Origin: Rhynochetos jubatus
Taxonomy: Eukaryota; Chordata; Aves; Eurypygiformes; Rhynochetidae
Reading direction: 5' to 3'
Length of the DNA stretch: 64,000 nucleotides
NCBI GenBank assembly: GCA_027574665.1
Contig: CM050649.1
Span: 61,842,150 to 61,906,149 of the forward strand
Part shown: positions 26,833-38,573 of the stretch, in pieces
How positions within the stretch are numbered: position 1 is the stretch's first letter
How the letters are laid out: every line of letters begins with the position of its first letter
Position numbers and translations under genes: made by a program
The notes under the pieces: generated by a model
What the model saw: only the letters and a program-made list of their open reading frames with translations
Database searches by the model: none
What the model was told of the DNA's origin: nothing

Positions 26833-29800
26833 ATGACTGCTGAGGTTTTAATTATGCTTGACTAGAATTATCATTGCATTACAAAAATACCACACTAGTA
26901 AATTTACTGTTACAGAGGCAGATACCTCACTTCTGTGCCTTTTCATAGAACAGTGAGCTGCTTTACCATAGAAGCATTGCCATAAGAGTTTTAATCTAGT
27001 TTATGCCTCACTGCACAGAAAGGACACATTTTCGTATGACTTCAGTGAGTTGCAGAAGCTGTAAAACAATTGTTCCATCACTCATACCATCTAAAACATC
27101 ACAGGCATCTCAGAAGGGTACTGAAACTCTCCTCCATTTGACTCTAAGGTGGTCAATCAGTGTTGCTTTGGGACCAACATATTAGTTTTCTGCCCCTATG
27201 GACTAGCCAGTCAGCGAGGGACCGAATCAGACATTCCATGCCCAGTGTTGTTCCTGATCACGATCTCTGTTTACAAGAACAGTACTGAAAGGAAAAACAT
27301 GAGAGTAGTAGTCATAACAGCCATCATAGGAGTGCATACCTGCTGGAAATTTTGCTCAATTAGGGAACTGGCCAGTTCTATCATCACTATAGTTAAAAAG
27401 CAATCCCTTTTAAGACACTGAGGTAAGGCCTCTTTTTTGCCTAAAAGCATATCACCCCAGATGTCATTGGGATGAAAGACATGGTGTTGGCATCTGGAGA
27501 ATTCCTTATGTGAATTAATTAGTGGCAGACTGAGTGGTTTCTTTTTTTTTTTTCCTTTGAGATTTGGGCAAGTACTTCTGTATTTTAAGTTGCAGCTGCA
27601 ATCTGAGGTGACCTTGTAAAAGGAAAGAGATTGGTTAATAAGCAAATTAATCAGGAAAAGACAAAAGAAGATTGCAAACGTCTTTTTAAAACATCATGAA
27701 GTATTACAAATATGTTTCATACAAGCAGTTAGACAAAATTTTCTGCATATAATAATCCAAATTTACCATATTCTTAGGTTTTTAACATCTCATAGCTTGA
27801 AACAAGTACCCCATAGTTAGGTAAATATTCTGCCTGTGCACCTGACCTGCATACAACAAGTAAGCAGGTACAAAACCACAAATATCTACACATAGGTTCA
27901 CACCTTTCCTCACTTTGTGGGTCCCTATATACTTTGATTGAGTTAAATCAAGCTTATAGTAAGCTTTTTGAAATAAATTAGAGATTAAACCAATCTGTAG
28001 AATGAATTATCTGACTTAATGGATATTTCATTGCTTTTTCATCATGTAGTCACAATGTTTGTGCTTGATTGCATGTAAATATTGTGGGGTTTATAATAGA
28101 TGGAATGTCTTGATGAGAATTAATATTAATTAATTTTTCTTAACTCAGGGTTTTTTTCTTTCTCCTGCCGTACAAGACCAGCCATCTGGTCAATAGCCTT
28201 TTACTAGAGAAAAGTTCCTTCTTGAGAGAACTTCAGGGGCAGTAAATGTTTGTTGGAAGAGGCTGAAAGATGGTTCTTTCTTTTTTTGCTCTCCAAGCCA
28301 CTTTTGCATATTCTCATGCTGCTGCACTTGATGTTTCCAATCAAGATCAAGGGGTGTTTCCTACTGTTTTGGGCTTGTATTAATTACTCCGGACATCTGT
28401 TTCTCCCAAAGAGAGATCACAGATGTGAATGCCTGTACAAAAGGCAAAAGTTGGGTGGTCTACAAGTATTTTAGATGTGTACTTGCCATGCTCTTGGCAG
28501 GTAGGCTCCTTCAGGCTTCTCCATAATTATTCCTAAACTAAAGGCAATAGGGATCAGTCTAACACTGATTTCCTTCCACCCTCCTGAAACAGTGACCTCT
28601 GGACTTTGCATTTTTCTTAAGATGACAGTATTGTCCAGCAAGCAATAACACAGATTACTTTCACTGAACTGTTTGTTACATCACAATTTTCTAATCTTAA
28701 CCCTACAGTGAGCTGTACTGTAGATGATAAAAGCCTTCTCATATTACAATCAAGTCAGACTGACTTGGTACACAAAGGAAATGAACAGAAACATACGCCT
28801 AATGTAATGGCTTCACATGTAATTAGCTTTCCATAGATTGGATTTCAGTCACATTTTCTCTATTTTTTTGAATTCCTGCTGACATCTCAATAACTTTCTT
28901 CCATCACAGACGGACACTTTTACTCTGGCTGGCTGGTGTAGCGTTATTCATAGCTTTCACAAAAGTTGTCAGATAGAAAAATGTGCGTACAGTTGACCAC
29001 AAAACCAAATAAAAGAAAAATTTCTTCAAATCCAGAGATGTGCCAGAATCAATCTGTGCAGCACTGTATGAGCCAAATTCAGCCAGGGTGAAATGATTGC
29101 TCAATAGCAAAGAGAAGATGTATTTCCTGGACCAGCAAGTGACCCAGCAGTAACAGCACCCAGCTGCAATGAGGGCAGCTGAGATTCAGTTTCCCCTTCT
29201 GCTTGGTCTATGCCAGCAACTTCACTTTAGCTGAGCTACAAGACACTGTTTTCATGACCACAGAACAGTCTGGAAGTGCTTAGGTAAATGGGTTTCTCCC
29301 TTCTTTTCCCAGTGTCCTTTTTTTCTCTCCCACTATTTTCAAGCCTTTTTTTCATGATGTAGGTGAAGAAAGAAGACAAACTGTCTTAACATCTTATCAT
29401 GCAAAAAATGCAATTGTAAAGAGATCTGCTTATCATCTTTGAAAAGCTAAAGATTTTCCTGCCAAGCAATTGCTACAAAAATCTAAGGGAAATGGTGTGG
29501 TTGATCTGAAAAGGTCTTAATATTCCATCCATCTTTAATTTAATTTTTGCTAATTCTACCATACAGACCTAAGTGAGTTTTAATGATTTAAGGCAGAAAA
29601 GCTACCAAATCAAATTCAAGCTTCTCTACACAGTGCCCACCGGTGGCTGAGACAGTACCAAACCGTATCTATTGACCAGGCCAGCAGAGGAGAGATATTA
29701 CTGCATGTTCAGACAGAGCAGAGCTACGCCAAATGGCACGTACTCAAACTAAATTCTCAGGACACAGCACCACATTAACACAAAGGCATTTTGAGTATCT

Positions 29801-30247
29801 GATATAGCTTAGGCACCTCTTAAAATATTTTCCAGTATGGAAGTGAGTCATGATCCTAGATATCCTGTGAATTTTGGTTTCGGTGAAAGAGAAAAGAAGA
29901 AACATCGACACATAAAAAATGTAATGTAACTTGACCCATAGAAAGAGGTGAAAGAAATAATCAGTTAATAACTTTGCTGTTTCTATGTTATGAAATAAAA
30001 TGCTATTAGCATTAGCAGCAGGCCACCTACCAAAATGGTCAATATTTACACATCAGCCAGAGACTGCAGTCTGACTGCACTACAGTTTACTGAGAAGAGC
30101 TACTCCTGCCATGTCTAAGTTAGTACAATATTTCAACCAGCTTTCAGTACTTAAATAAGTTCAGTGTGAAAAATGAGTTTTAAAGTGGTACATGACTTCA
30201 CACCAGCTCAGGATCAGAAATCTATTTTATTTGGTGATATTCTTATT

Positions 30248-30833
30248 TTTTTAAAGCATTGGACAGCACACATTGCCAGTTCATGTCTAATTTTTCATCC
30301 ACAAGTATCCCCAAGTCCTCTGTAAGGCTGCTCTCAATCCATTCATCCCCCAACCTGTATTGATATCGGGAATTGCCCTGACCCAGGTGCAGGACCTTGC
30401 ACTTGGCCTTGTAGAAATTCAGGATGTTCACATGGGCCCACTCCTCACACCTGTCAAGGTCCTACTGGATGTTATCCCTTCCCCCTAGTGCATCAACTTC
30501 ACCACTCAGCTTGGCATCATCTGCAAACCTGCAGAGGCTGCACTCAATCCCACAGTCTATGTCACTGATGAAGAAATTAAATAGTATTGGTCCCAGTCCA
30601 CGCCCTTGATGGACAGCACTCATTACTGGTTTCCACTTGGACACTGAGCCCTTGAATATAACTCTTTGTATGCAGCCATCCAGACAGTTCCTTCTCCAGC
30701 TATGAGTAGATCTATCAGACCCATATCTCTCCAAGATACTGGCCAGAATATTGTCTGGAACTGTACAAAAGGCCTTATAGAAATCTAGGTAGATGATTTC
30801 TCTAGGTCTTCCCTTGTCCACATATGCAGTCAC
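30248..30833 (-). pseudogene. CR1 reverse transcriptase palm and thumb, one stop
   Basis: A CR1 RT segment in a single frame, interrupted by one TAG at 30462-30464. In the part upstream of that stop (123 residues), palm motif A reads YLDFYKAF with the catalytic Asp at residue 17. The motif normally read as SGVPQG is SAVHQG at 72-77. The catalytic box FADD is intact at 103-106. After the stop the same frame continues with [10 protein letters not shown] and the [12 protein letters not shown] thumb motif to about 30248. Known function of the family: copying of CR1 RNA into the genome. This remnant lacks the endonuclease and C-terminal domain and is inactive. Confidence 0.9.
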
Positions 30834-30895
30834 GCATCATAGAAAGCCAATAGAACAGTCCGGCATGATTTGCCCTTCATGTAGCCATGTACTTC
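30248..30895 (-). mobile_element. CR1 LINE internal fragment lacking its 3' end
   Basis: The interval aligns by eye with the RT region of CR1 in reverse orientation. It runs from the thumb segment, with the conserved CACACATTGC and TTTTTCATCCAC stretches, to the fingers/palm region at about 30895. Unlike the other copies it has no 3' UTR and no CATAGAAT octamers at the low-coordinate end; the homology fades at a T run near 30247. CR1 copies normally keep their 3' end, so this piece has probably lost it by a later deletion or rearrangement. Both boundaries are approximate. Confidence 0.9.
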
Positions 30896-31816
30896 TAGTG
30901 CTTATCTTATAAAAGTGAATGGTTTTATAAGAAGTTGGAAATAAATATTGTGGATGCAGCTATGTACTAAGAATGACAAGAAGCAACCTCTCTTGTAATT
31001 TTTAATTTTATATTTAAAGAACCCATGTAAATATTTTTAAAAATCAGATAATTAAATGCCATATAATCGTTATTATTTGTCAGATACGATCACAGAATGA
31101 ACCATGTAGGAATACTGTGTGACTTTTTGGAACTTACTTCTCAATGACAGTGAACTGTAAATAAACAGAATGCTCCTTCATGACAAAATGATACAGATAA
31201 ATACCATTAATAATAAATTAATTTCCTTTATATTGTCTTTTAAAATAAATATCTCGTTCCAAAATTATATTTGTGACTGAAACGTGTTGCAGATTTGAAA
31301 GGTGATAAATCAAAAGCAGCAAGAACTCTTTAAGTTTAGGGAAGAGGTCAGGAAAACAAGGGTGACACTAGTGTCTTGACAGGATGTCATAGGAAATGCA
31401 CACCCTCCAGTTACCATCGTGCAAATTTTACATATATCAGTTTTCTTACTAAATAAGGTTGTGATCAATGCTATAAATAAACACTGCAAGGTCAGAATTT
31501 GTGTATGTAAGGCTCATCCCAGCGGATTGTCAAATATATGCACTTTTGACCAAACACATGTACATTTTACATCCTCATTGCAACTATTCCTTCCAGATAG
31601 CTATATTGCATCATCTTGAGCCAACCCTTGATCATGTGTACAGCAATTTCTATCATCAGAATTCCTGCATACATTTCATCTGTGTTTGCAGAGTGTGAAT
31701 TACTACCTTTCTAAGAGACCATATTCTCCCTCTTGAGTTTCTCCTATAAGAACAATTGTCCTATCTACCTCTATAAATACTCCCAGAAATACTGTAACTG
31801 TGAAATCTAAAAAGGT
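30896..31816. other. AT-rich spacer between CR1 copies
   Basis: About 0.9 kb of AT-rich sequence between two minus-strand CR1 fragments. I recognise nothing else in it. Confidence 0.55.
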
Positions 31817-32007
31817 CACAGAATATCATAGAATCACAGAATGGTATGGGTTGGAAGGGACCTTAAAGCCCATCTGGTCCCAAACCCCCTGCCATGGGCA
31901 GGGACACCCTCCACTAGACCAGGGTGCTCAAAGCCTCATCCAGCCTGGCCTTGAAGACAGCCAGGGATGGGGCATCCACAGCTTCTCTGGGCAACCTGTT
32001 CCAGTGC
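31817..32007 (-). mobile_element. Short CR1 3' end, minus strand
   Basis: It opens with degenerate octamers (CACAGAAT, CATAGAAT, CACAGAAT), then GGTATGGGTTGGAAGGGACC and the CR1 3' UTR. It ends abruptly in the C-terminal coding part at TTCCAGTGC. The copy is about 190 bp and close to the 9751 copy in sequence, so probably of the same or a sister subfamily and similar age. The abrupt right end is the 5' truncation point. Confidence 0.95.
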
Positions 32008-32739
32008 ATATGTGTAAAATTAATTTGAACTTTGGAGGTGTTCCATGTAATTTCACCTCTCTGTGGTACACAGCAAGTTTAATATTTGTTTTCTGTCACA
32101 GACAAATGCATCGACATGAACTTCCAATAGCCTTTTAATACTGGATTTTGAAAAAGCATTGGTTGGGAGTTTTTTAATTAAAGTGGCTGGAGGTGAACAG
32201 GTTGCAGGCTTTAGTATGAACATTTAGCTTAGATTTCCCAAGACAGAAAAAGTACTTGCACTGTACTGGAAAGAGAAGAAATAAATTTTGCAGAATGTTT
32301 CTGGACAGTACATATATCAAATGGAAACTTCAGTGGGAAATGCTGACTGTCCTTAATTTACTTTAAACAAGTATTCTAAGAGCTCTCATTAAATGTATTT
32401 ATTTTCCATGGAAAACAATTTTCCAAATTAGATACTGGGAAGGAATTATTAGGAAGGAAATACTTGGTTTCACATTTAGATTACCCCTATCTGAATTTAC
32501 ATACATATTATTAAGTAAAGATAACTATAGCCTGGGAAGAACAAATAATCCTTTCTATATGATTCGGTACTGGTGGGTCCTTTCGTTGTTTATTTTTAAA
32601 ACAGATGTTCTGTAAACAGTTAAATTTACCTCTTTGGACTGTTCAACTATTTTACAGAGTCGGTAAAAATGATAGTTTTACTCCTAACAGTTTGGAATCT
32701 CCAGGGATTTTAATGTATGTCACACACTCTAGCTAAAGT
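32008..32739. other. AT-rich spacer with no recognised feature
   Basis: About 0.7 kb of AT-rich sequence between the short CR1 end and the A/C tract. I see no gene or repeat. Confidence 0.5.
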
Positions 32740-32798
32740 AAAAAAAAAAAAAAAAAAACAAACAACAACAAAAAAAAAAAACCCACAAAAAAAAAAAA
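32740..32798 (+). repeat. A-rich tract with CAA interruptions
   Basis: Runs of A (19, 12 and 12 bases) broken by AACAAC and CCCAC. It lies just left of an old CR1 fragment. The composition resembles the A/C tract at 62430-62521. It may be a decayed poly-A tail or a microsatellite. Confidence 0.85.
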
Positions 32799-32827
32799 CT
32801 ATTTCCTTCATTTATTAAATGTGGACC

Positions 32828-32955
32828 ATATTACAATAAAATATTTTTTTCTTCCATTCAGCTGGAATATCATGTGTTTGAGTTTGTGCTGTTGTGTTCA
32901 TTGCCTCTTGTCCTGTTACTGAGCACCACTAAGAAAAGCCTAGCTCTTTTGCTAC
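32828..32955 (-). mobile_element. Old CR1 fragment (C-terminal coding region), minus strand
   Basis: The run GTGTTTGAGTTTGTGC, then CATTGCCTCTTGTCCTGTTA, then GAGCACCACTAAGAAAAGCC follows the order seen in the C-terminal part of CR1 ORF2 in reverse orientation. The terminal octamers are missing at the left. The divergence is moderate. The fragment may extend to about 32990, but the alignment fades. Confidence 0.8.
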
Positions 32956-34447
32956 TTTTGCTACTTTTCCTAGTAAAACAAGTATTTCTGATACTAAATA
33001 TTTTTCTGTTTCATAATTAGTTCCTAAAAATCAGACTGCCTGGTACCAGTTAAAAATATTTATTCTCACCTTACTTAGAACACCTGAGAGATAACTAACT
33101 CAGACATGGAAGCTTACCTTCTATAGAAAATGAAGGAAAAGTGGGAACCTTTGGGAGGAGATTTGTCATACCAGAGCATGGCAGGGACGCCTGGACACGT
33201 ACTTTCCATTGACTACATGGGAGCTCCTGCGTGGGAACTGGCTGATATTTGTCCACTGAATGCACTGATTTGCAGAAAATGGATTCAGAATTCAGTGCAT
33301 ATTTTAAACAAACTTTCAACTGTATTGGCCTCACAGGTAAGTAGAACCTAACAATTTATTTTGAAGTACAGTCTTCTATAACTCCATTGATCTCTTTTGC
33401 TCTAAAAATTATGTTAAAAAGAAGATAAATTGCAAGTGCTATTGCTATGAAGCTAAAAGTGATTTGCACACCACATAATTCAATCACATAATATGGTTTT
33501 AAGGTTTAGAGGAGACATGCTACCATCAGAACTAGAGATATCACAATGATTCAACTTCAACAGGTTGGTTCACCTGTCACATTTAATTTTTCCAAAAAAG
33601 CTGAACAGTAAGCCTGAACTAACCTGACAGTGACCCTCTAATCCACCTGACTTATTTCTATAGATTAAATTCATTTGAAGAAATGTAATTTATTCATTCA
33701 CTGTTTACATTTTAAAGGCTAGATTGGGAAAATACTTTGAGAGAGGGAAAAAAATGCCTTCGTAGCTTGCTTTCCTTCAGTGTAGTCTTTATTCAATTAA
33801 ACAGAATGCATTTAGAGAGAGGAACTAAGACAGGATTTAACAGGTTAGTCTGCAGTTTCTGTCAGAAGTAAGATGGTATGGACTGTATAGTAACATTCAA
33901 AAATCTTTAGGGACAGATGTGGCTATGTTCTAAAATTTACATGCAGAGCATGTTGTTTTGGTGAGTAGGAGATTACCTGTACAGCTTATATATAAATAAT
34001 CAAGGAAAAAATACAGGAAAGAAGAGTCATTGTCTTCCTTTCCTGTGTGTTTTCTAGCAGTCCCTACAATTCATCGCAAGGTGAGGAAAGGACAGTTAGC
34101 AGGGAAAACTTGCAGGTTACAAGAAAATCCTGAGAGAGCCATAGCTTAAGTGGACTTTTCCCTCAGCCTACCAAACTTATTTAAGGATGTGAGGACTTGG
34201 AGAACTGATGACCCAGGTCAGGTAAAAAGTCTCTCTCTCTCTTTTCCAAGAGGAAGGCTTTCAGACTGCTATACAATGATCCATGATGGAGCAGTCTGAA
34301 GAATTTGGGTGTATCTTCCTTTCCAAAACAGCGTGGGCAGACAGTAATGTGAAATGCTTTTATATACACTTTTTGAAAAGCCCTGCATTTTGCCGTGCTT
34401 TGTTCTTATACTTAAGATGAAAAAAACAAAGGTCTGTAGGAAATAGG
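32956..34447. other. Spacer with one possible exon
   Basis: About 1.5 kb with no recognised transposon. A somewhat GC-richer island at 33127-33336 is described separately as a possible exon. The rest is AT-rich and unremarkable. Confidence 0.5.
33127..33336 (+). other. Possible exon (unconfirmed), 210 nt open frame
   Basis: The interval begins after TTCTATAG, a weak acceptor with a poor pyrimidine tract, and ends at TCACAG|GTAAGT, a perfect donor. It is exactly 210 nt and open throughout in one frame, with an ATG as its second codon and an in-frame TAG just before it. GC content is higher than on either side. The predicted peptide has no domain I recognise. The opposite strand is also open over most of the interval, which weakens the coding case. 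Confidence 0.15.
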
Positions 34448-35132
34448 AATAGAAGGAAATTTGAGATGTCATTTATTCCATCATCTGTAGGTGATGTCAT
34501 TCTCATCAGTGTCTGTTTAATGTGTTTGCTTATACATACTTTTACCGGGGAAGATTTTCGACACCTAATGGATAAATTATTCCACAGACACCTGAGTGTT
34601 GGCATTGAGAATGTTTTTGCTCTTATCTCAATTAATCTCACTTTCTGCAATACAGACCTGTTCCTTTCTATAGGTAGCACGTAAAAAGGTTGGGTTTTTT
34701 TTTATTACCTTCCATATTTGACTGACACATTGAAGGCAAATGTCGTGTTCACATTAGCTTCTTGCTTTCTAGGCTAAGCCACCCCTGTTCAGTCACCTTT
34801 CTGAAGCCCTTTTTTTTTCCAAGATCTGATCATTCTCAGTGTTCTTTTTCTCTGGTCTCTGTCCAACTGGTTCACATCCTTTCTTAATTATAGTACCCCA
34901 AATAATACTTAGTGCTCCAGCTGACGCTTCAAGAGCTTCAAGAAGACATGAAGGACCACTTAATGTGTTGTGCAGACAATATGCCTCCTAGAGTGCCTTT
35001 TTCACAACACTGTTGGCTCACATTCAGCTTGTCTTCCACAATAAGTACAGATCCCTTTTTGTTGTTGTTGCTAGAAAGCTGCTTCTTAGCCAGCCCTTTC
35101 ACCCTCTGTGTTTGTGCAGATGGCAGTTCCTA
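34448..35132 (-). mobile_element. Very old CR1 (L3-like), minus strand
   Basis: The order of weakly conserved blocks matches CR1 from its 3' UTR to the RT thumb, in reverse. AATTATTCCACAGACACC and AATCTCACTTTCTGCAAT correspond to the C-terminal coding region. TTCTAGGCTAAGCCACC, CTCTGTCCAACTGGTTC and GTGCTCCAGCTGACGC correspond to the 3' half of ORF2. GTTGGCTCACATTCAGCTTG and CTTCCACAATAAGTACAGAT correspond to the thumb region. Substitutions and small gaps are dense, so this is far older than the neighbouring CR1s. Both boundaries are approximate, and the outer 50-60 bp on each side are the least certain. Confidence 0.75.
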
Positions 35133-38100
35133 ATAAAGACCTTGACTGAAGAAAGCTGCCACCAGCTCCCAAGACGAATCCAGAAACTGCTGTGCAGACC
35201 CAGAAAACCAAGACTGACTCAAATACTGAGTGAATAGGTCTTTTCTACACTGGGAGAGGTAAAGGCTTGAGACCCAGTGTCCCGAAGGATGCCAATCGTG
35301 CAGACCAGAGAGGGGACCCAGTTCAGGCTCCCTGGAGCCACAGCAGGGTTGGAAAGAACTGCTGGATTCAGAACAGTGAAAAGGAGCACAGAATTGATCC
35401 CTACATTGGAAAACTTTGTATAGTACAGTAGCATGTCAGAATAAGAAGATGATGAGGGTCTTTGGGAACAGAGAGGTAACTCTCCCCTCTCTGGAGCTGT
35501 CCTTTCACCAGAAGTTAATTTAAGTTCACTTAGTGGTGACAGGTTTACTGGAAAAGGCTAAGGGAGCTACATCCTTCCTTTTCACCCTCTCTTACACATA
35601 AGCACACACACAAACACATGGAGATTGGCACAGGACATAGTCCTAGTCATGGAAAACAAAGCCTCCCCCATTTACAGTTTCTTCCTAACCATCCTGTGGC
35701 CATCATCAACCCTCTCACACCCATGAGTTCTTGTGACTGAGGTTATTGTTTGATAAATGTGATTCTGACACCCTCTCCTTCAGAGGGGTTAAACACATAA
35801 CTAAAGCAGTAATATTTCCTGTATCATGTCAGCTTTTTTAATTATGATCATGGCCAAAAGAGTATTCAAACAGATGCAATTCTCTTACCAACATTTTAAT
35901 TTCCTTTCTTTTTACAACTTTTTTTCCTCCCTTCATCTATATATGATTGCTTCATGCTGAAACTTGGTTCTCTGTGGAGCAGATAGGCAGAGGTAAACTT
36001 ACAAGCCACTGAAGAACAGATTCAATGTGCAATGTATGTGTAATGGCATTTTTAAAATATAAATTAAATTGGGGAGGAGGAACAGATTGCTGCCAAATGG
36101 TGAAGGCTGCAACTGATAATGGAAGAATTATTTTCATGCATTTATGAGAAAGTGCCGAAGTGCTGAAGAGTTTTATAATCTGTTTTATAAAGTACTTGAC
36201 AGTGTCCTTTTAGCATAAACCTGGCCAGAATAATTACCAGATTCCTTAGCTATTCTCAGCAAGTTAAAATAAAAGCTCCTCCTTTCCCTGTTTGAAGAGT
36301 TCTGATTTCTGCCTTTTCAGAGGGAATGAACTCATTCTCCTCCTGCTCATTCCATCATATGGCCTCCTCCAAGCAGCTGAGGGCCAAATAAAAAGCAAGT
36401 TTTCTCTGCTTGTTGTTCTTTTTCCCAGAGCTTCAAAGGGCTTCTGGGTCTGTTCTCTCCTGCTTCAAATTTGTAATGAGCCTCTGTCACAGCACAAGAC
36501 AGCAGTTTGCCCAAGTTCTTTTCTTTGACTTAATCCTGCTGACAGGCACAGGTCCAGTGCCTCATGAAGATCCTCATTAAGTACGTCTGCCCTGTTTCAG
36601 TCAGGTGAACTTTGTCATGTTGATGAAATAACCCAGAGGAACTGCTCAGGGATGACTTTATTACTTACACTGAAATAACACATCTACTAGTCTTGGCAGT
36701 GAAGGGTGGTGTTACTCCAAAACTCCCCACTCACCAGATGGGCTGCAGCAGCTCCAGCAGCATTTCAGCCATCTTCTTTTGGAAAACTGCACTGACAACT
36801 GGGTCAATAAACAGCTAGGTGGCATCTGAGCACATACTCTATTTTTATTGCTCCATTAATGCTGTCTCTATAAAAGATACTTGTGTTTTAATGAATAGCC
36901 TGCACGACTCTGTAGAAAAACTGACTACAAAATGCATGAACAAACATACATCAGATGTTTGCGACTGTTCTTTCAGAGGACCCCTTGCCCCTGAAAATAT
37001 TTCAGAAGATCTGGGCAAGCAGCACATGATGTGTAGCACTGTCTGTGAAATCCTTGATGGCCGCACAAATATCACATTAGCGTCCTCTCTGACTTGGCAG
37101 AAAGCTGCATGGTGTACCAGCACAGTTTACACAATAACAAGGAGAGGAGTGTTCACGCATCTTTTTTCTTCAGCTAGTTGCTCGTGTGAGTGTGAGAGAG
37201 GGAAGACTTGCAGTCCTATCTATCGCACCCCTTTGGGTGATGATCAAAGGTAATGGCCAGGTGCCATTTTTTTATTTTTCCAGAGCATGGTTGCAGTGCT
37301 TTCTGCAAAACAAGGATCATGTTTCAAAGCTTCTTTTTTAAACACTGTAGTAGAAACTTAGAGGTAACAGCAGGTACAGGATCTTAAATGGTCTATTACA
37401 GTTGGTTTAGCTATGGAGATGATGATAGAAATTCAATTTTTTGATCTCCCAGCATCATCTGCAAATTTATTATGGGTGAATTACAGTGTATCTAGATGAG
37501 ACTAAAGTAGAAAGCATGAGTACCTGGGAATGAAGAAAAACATTTAATAGTGGTCACAGATGTAGCAAGACCCCAAAAGATGTCATTAATGTCAAGCTGG
37601 TTAAATACTTGATCTTACCTATTTCTTCAGGAAACATTTTTCTCCAAAATTCTTGTGTAATCCTACAGGAAGAAAATGGATTTTCCCAAAACAGTCGAGC
37701 CCTTTGAACACCTCTCTTCAGCCCTCCCATCCCCCACCAACAGGATAACACTACTTGAACTCTGCCTTAGTTTTGAAAAGCCCATAATTACACCCTGTTA
37801 ATTTTTTTTACTTCTTAATACACCTTGACAAAACTATACTCGGTCAAAAGCAAGACTTTCCTAAGCATGCAAAAAGTAATTTCCTTTCAAACACCCATGG
37901 AATTAAATCCCCTAGAAATAACTAAGGTCCAGGACACAGCAAACAAAGCCAGGGAAAAGCAGGTCCTTCATTCTCATGGCTAGAGGTCCCTTCACCTTGG
38001 CTGAATGCTGGAGGACATGGTTATTTCTTTTTCTAGATTTCCTGCCTATTAACACTGCCTCATTAGTGAGAGAAACCCACTGAGCAATGAAACCACTCCA

Positions 38101-38556
38101 AAAAAAATTGTGTTTATTGAAAAAACTGGCAAAGAAATCATGGGCAGGAACTGCAGGGTGGCCTCCTGCACTAGCTCTGCTCTTCCCAGCAGAGGAGCTG
38201 GATAAGCTCCCCTTTTATTCTGTTAATAAAATCCAGGTGAACTGTGTCTTTTTACAAGTCTATCTGATATGGGACACCTAAGGAAAAAGGCCCCCAGCAT
38301 CCCAGTGCTTTTTGCATTCCTAAAAAGAACCGCAGAACTGTGGAGAGAACGGAGCACCCTTTGACTCGCAGCTCTACCCCATGCTGAACTATTGCCAGCA
38401 AAGTCATGAACAGAAGTTTTAAAAGCGAGTGTCTGCATCTCCTGTAATAACTGTTACTGTCTAACCCCAAGATACCTTCCAAGAAAGAATCACACTTTTA
38501 TATTTAAAGATTAAACTGTCCTGACTAACTATCCAGTGAAGTGAAGATGGGTCAAA
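35133..38556. other. Unique non-coding sequence
   Basis: No transposon or gene was recognised over 3.4 kb. A 144-codon open frame at 36819-37253 is cysteine-rich near its end, but it has no secretion signal, no known motif and a competing open frame on the other strand. I treat it as chance. Confidence 0.55.
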
Positions 38557-38573
38557 GAATCATAGAATGGTTT
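38557..38573 (-). mobile_element. Detached 3' tip of a minus-strand CR1
   Basis: These 17 bases (GAATCATAGAATGGTTT) are the extreme CR1 3' end in reverse orientation. The next base belongs to a plus-strand CR1. The missing continuation of this tip resumes at 39422, after the inserted element, with GGTTT repeated at both borders. Confidence 0.85.
38569..38573 (+). repeat. Left copy of target duplication GGTTT
   Basis: The five bases GGTTT end the detached CR1 tip and are repeated at 39422-39426, on the other side of the plus-strand CR1. One base of the right copy is shared with the end of the inserted element. Target duplications of CR1 are usually short or absent, so five bases is plausible but modest evidence. 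Confidence 0.75.

Larger units (their letters stand above)
19229..30247. other. Unique AT-rich non-coding sequence
   Basis: No gene or clear transposon is visible over about 11 kb. It contains a TA/CA repeat (21926-21987), an interrupted A run (about 24727-24747), an A14 run and a T31 run close together (26732-26828), and a T/G-rich then purine-rich stretch at about 25800-25935. One possible exon is described separately at 25133-25233. The remaining short frames (for example 27149-27421 and 23314-23852) show no family motifs. Confidence 0.55.

Noticed and set aside
36819-37253. Open frame of 144 codons with a cysteine-rich end
   Set aside because: There is no signal peptide at the start, the cysteine spacing fits no family I know, and the opposite strand is also open. 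Probably chance.
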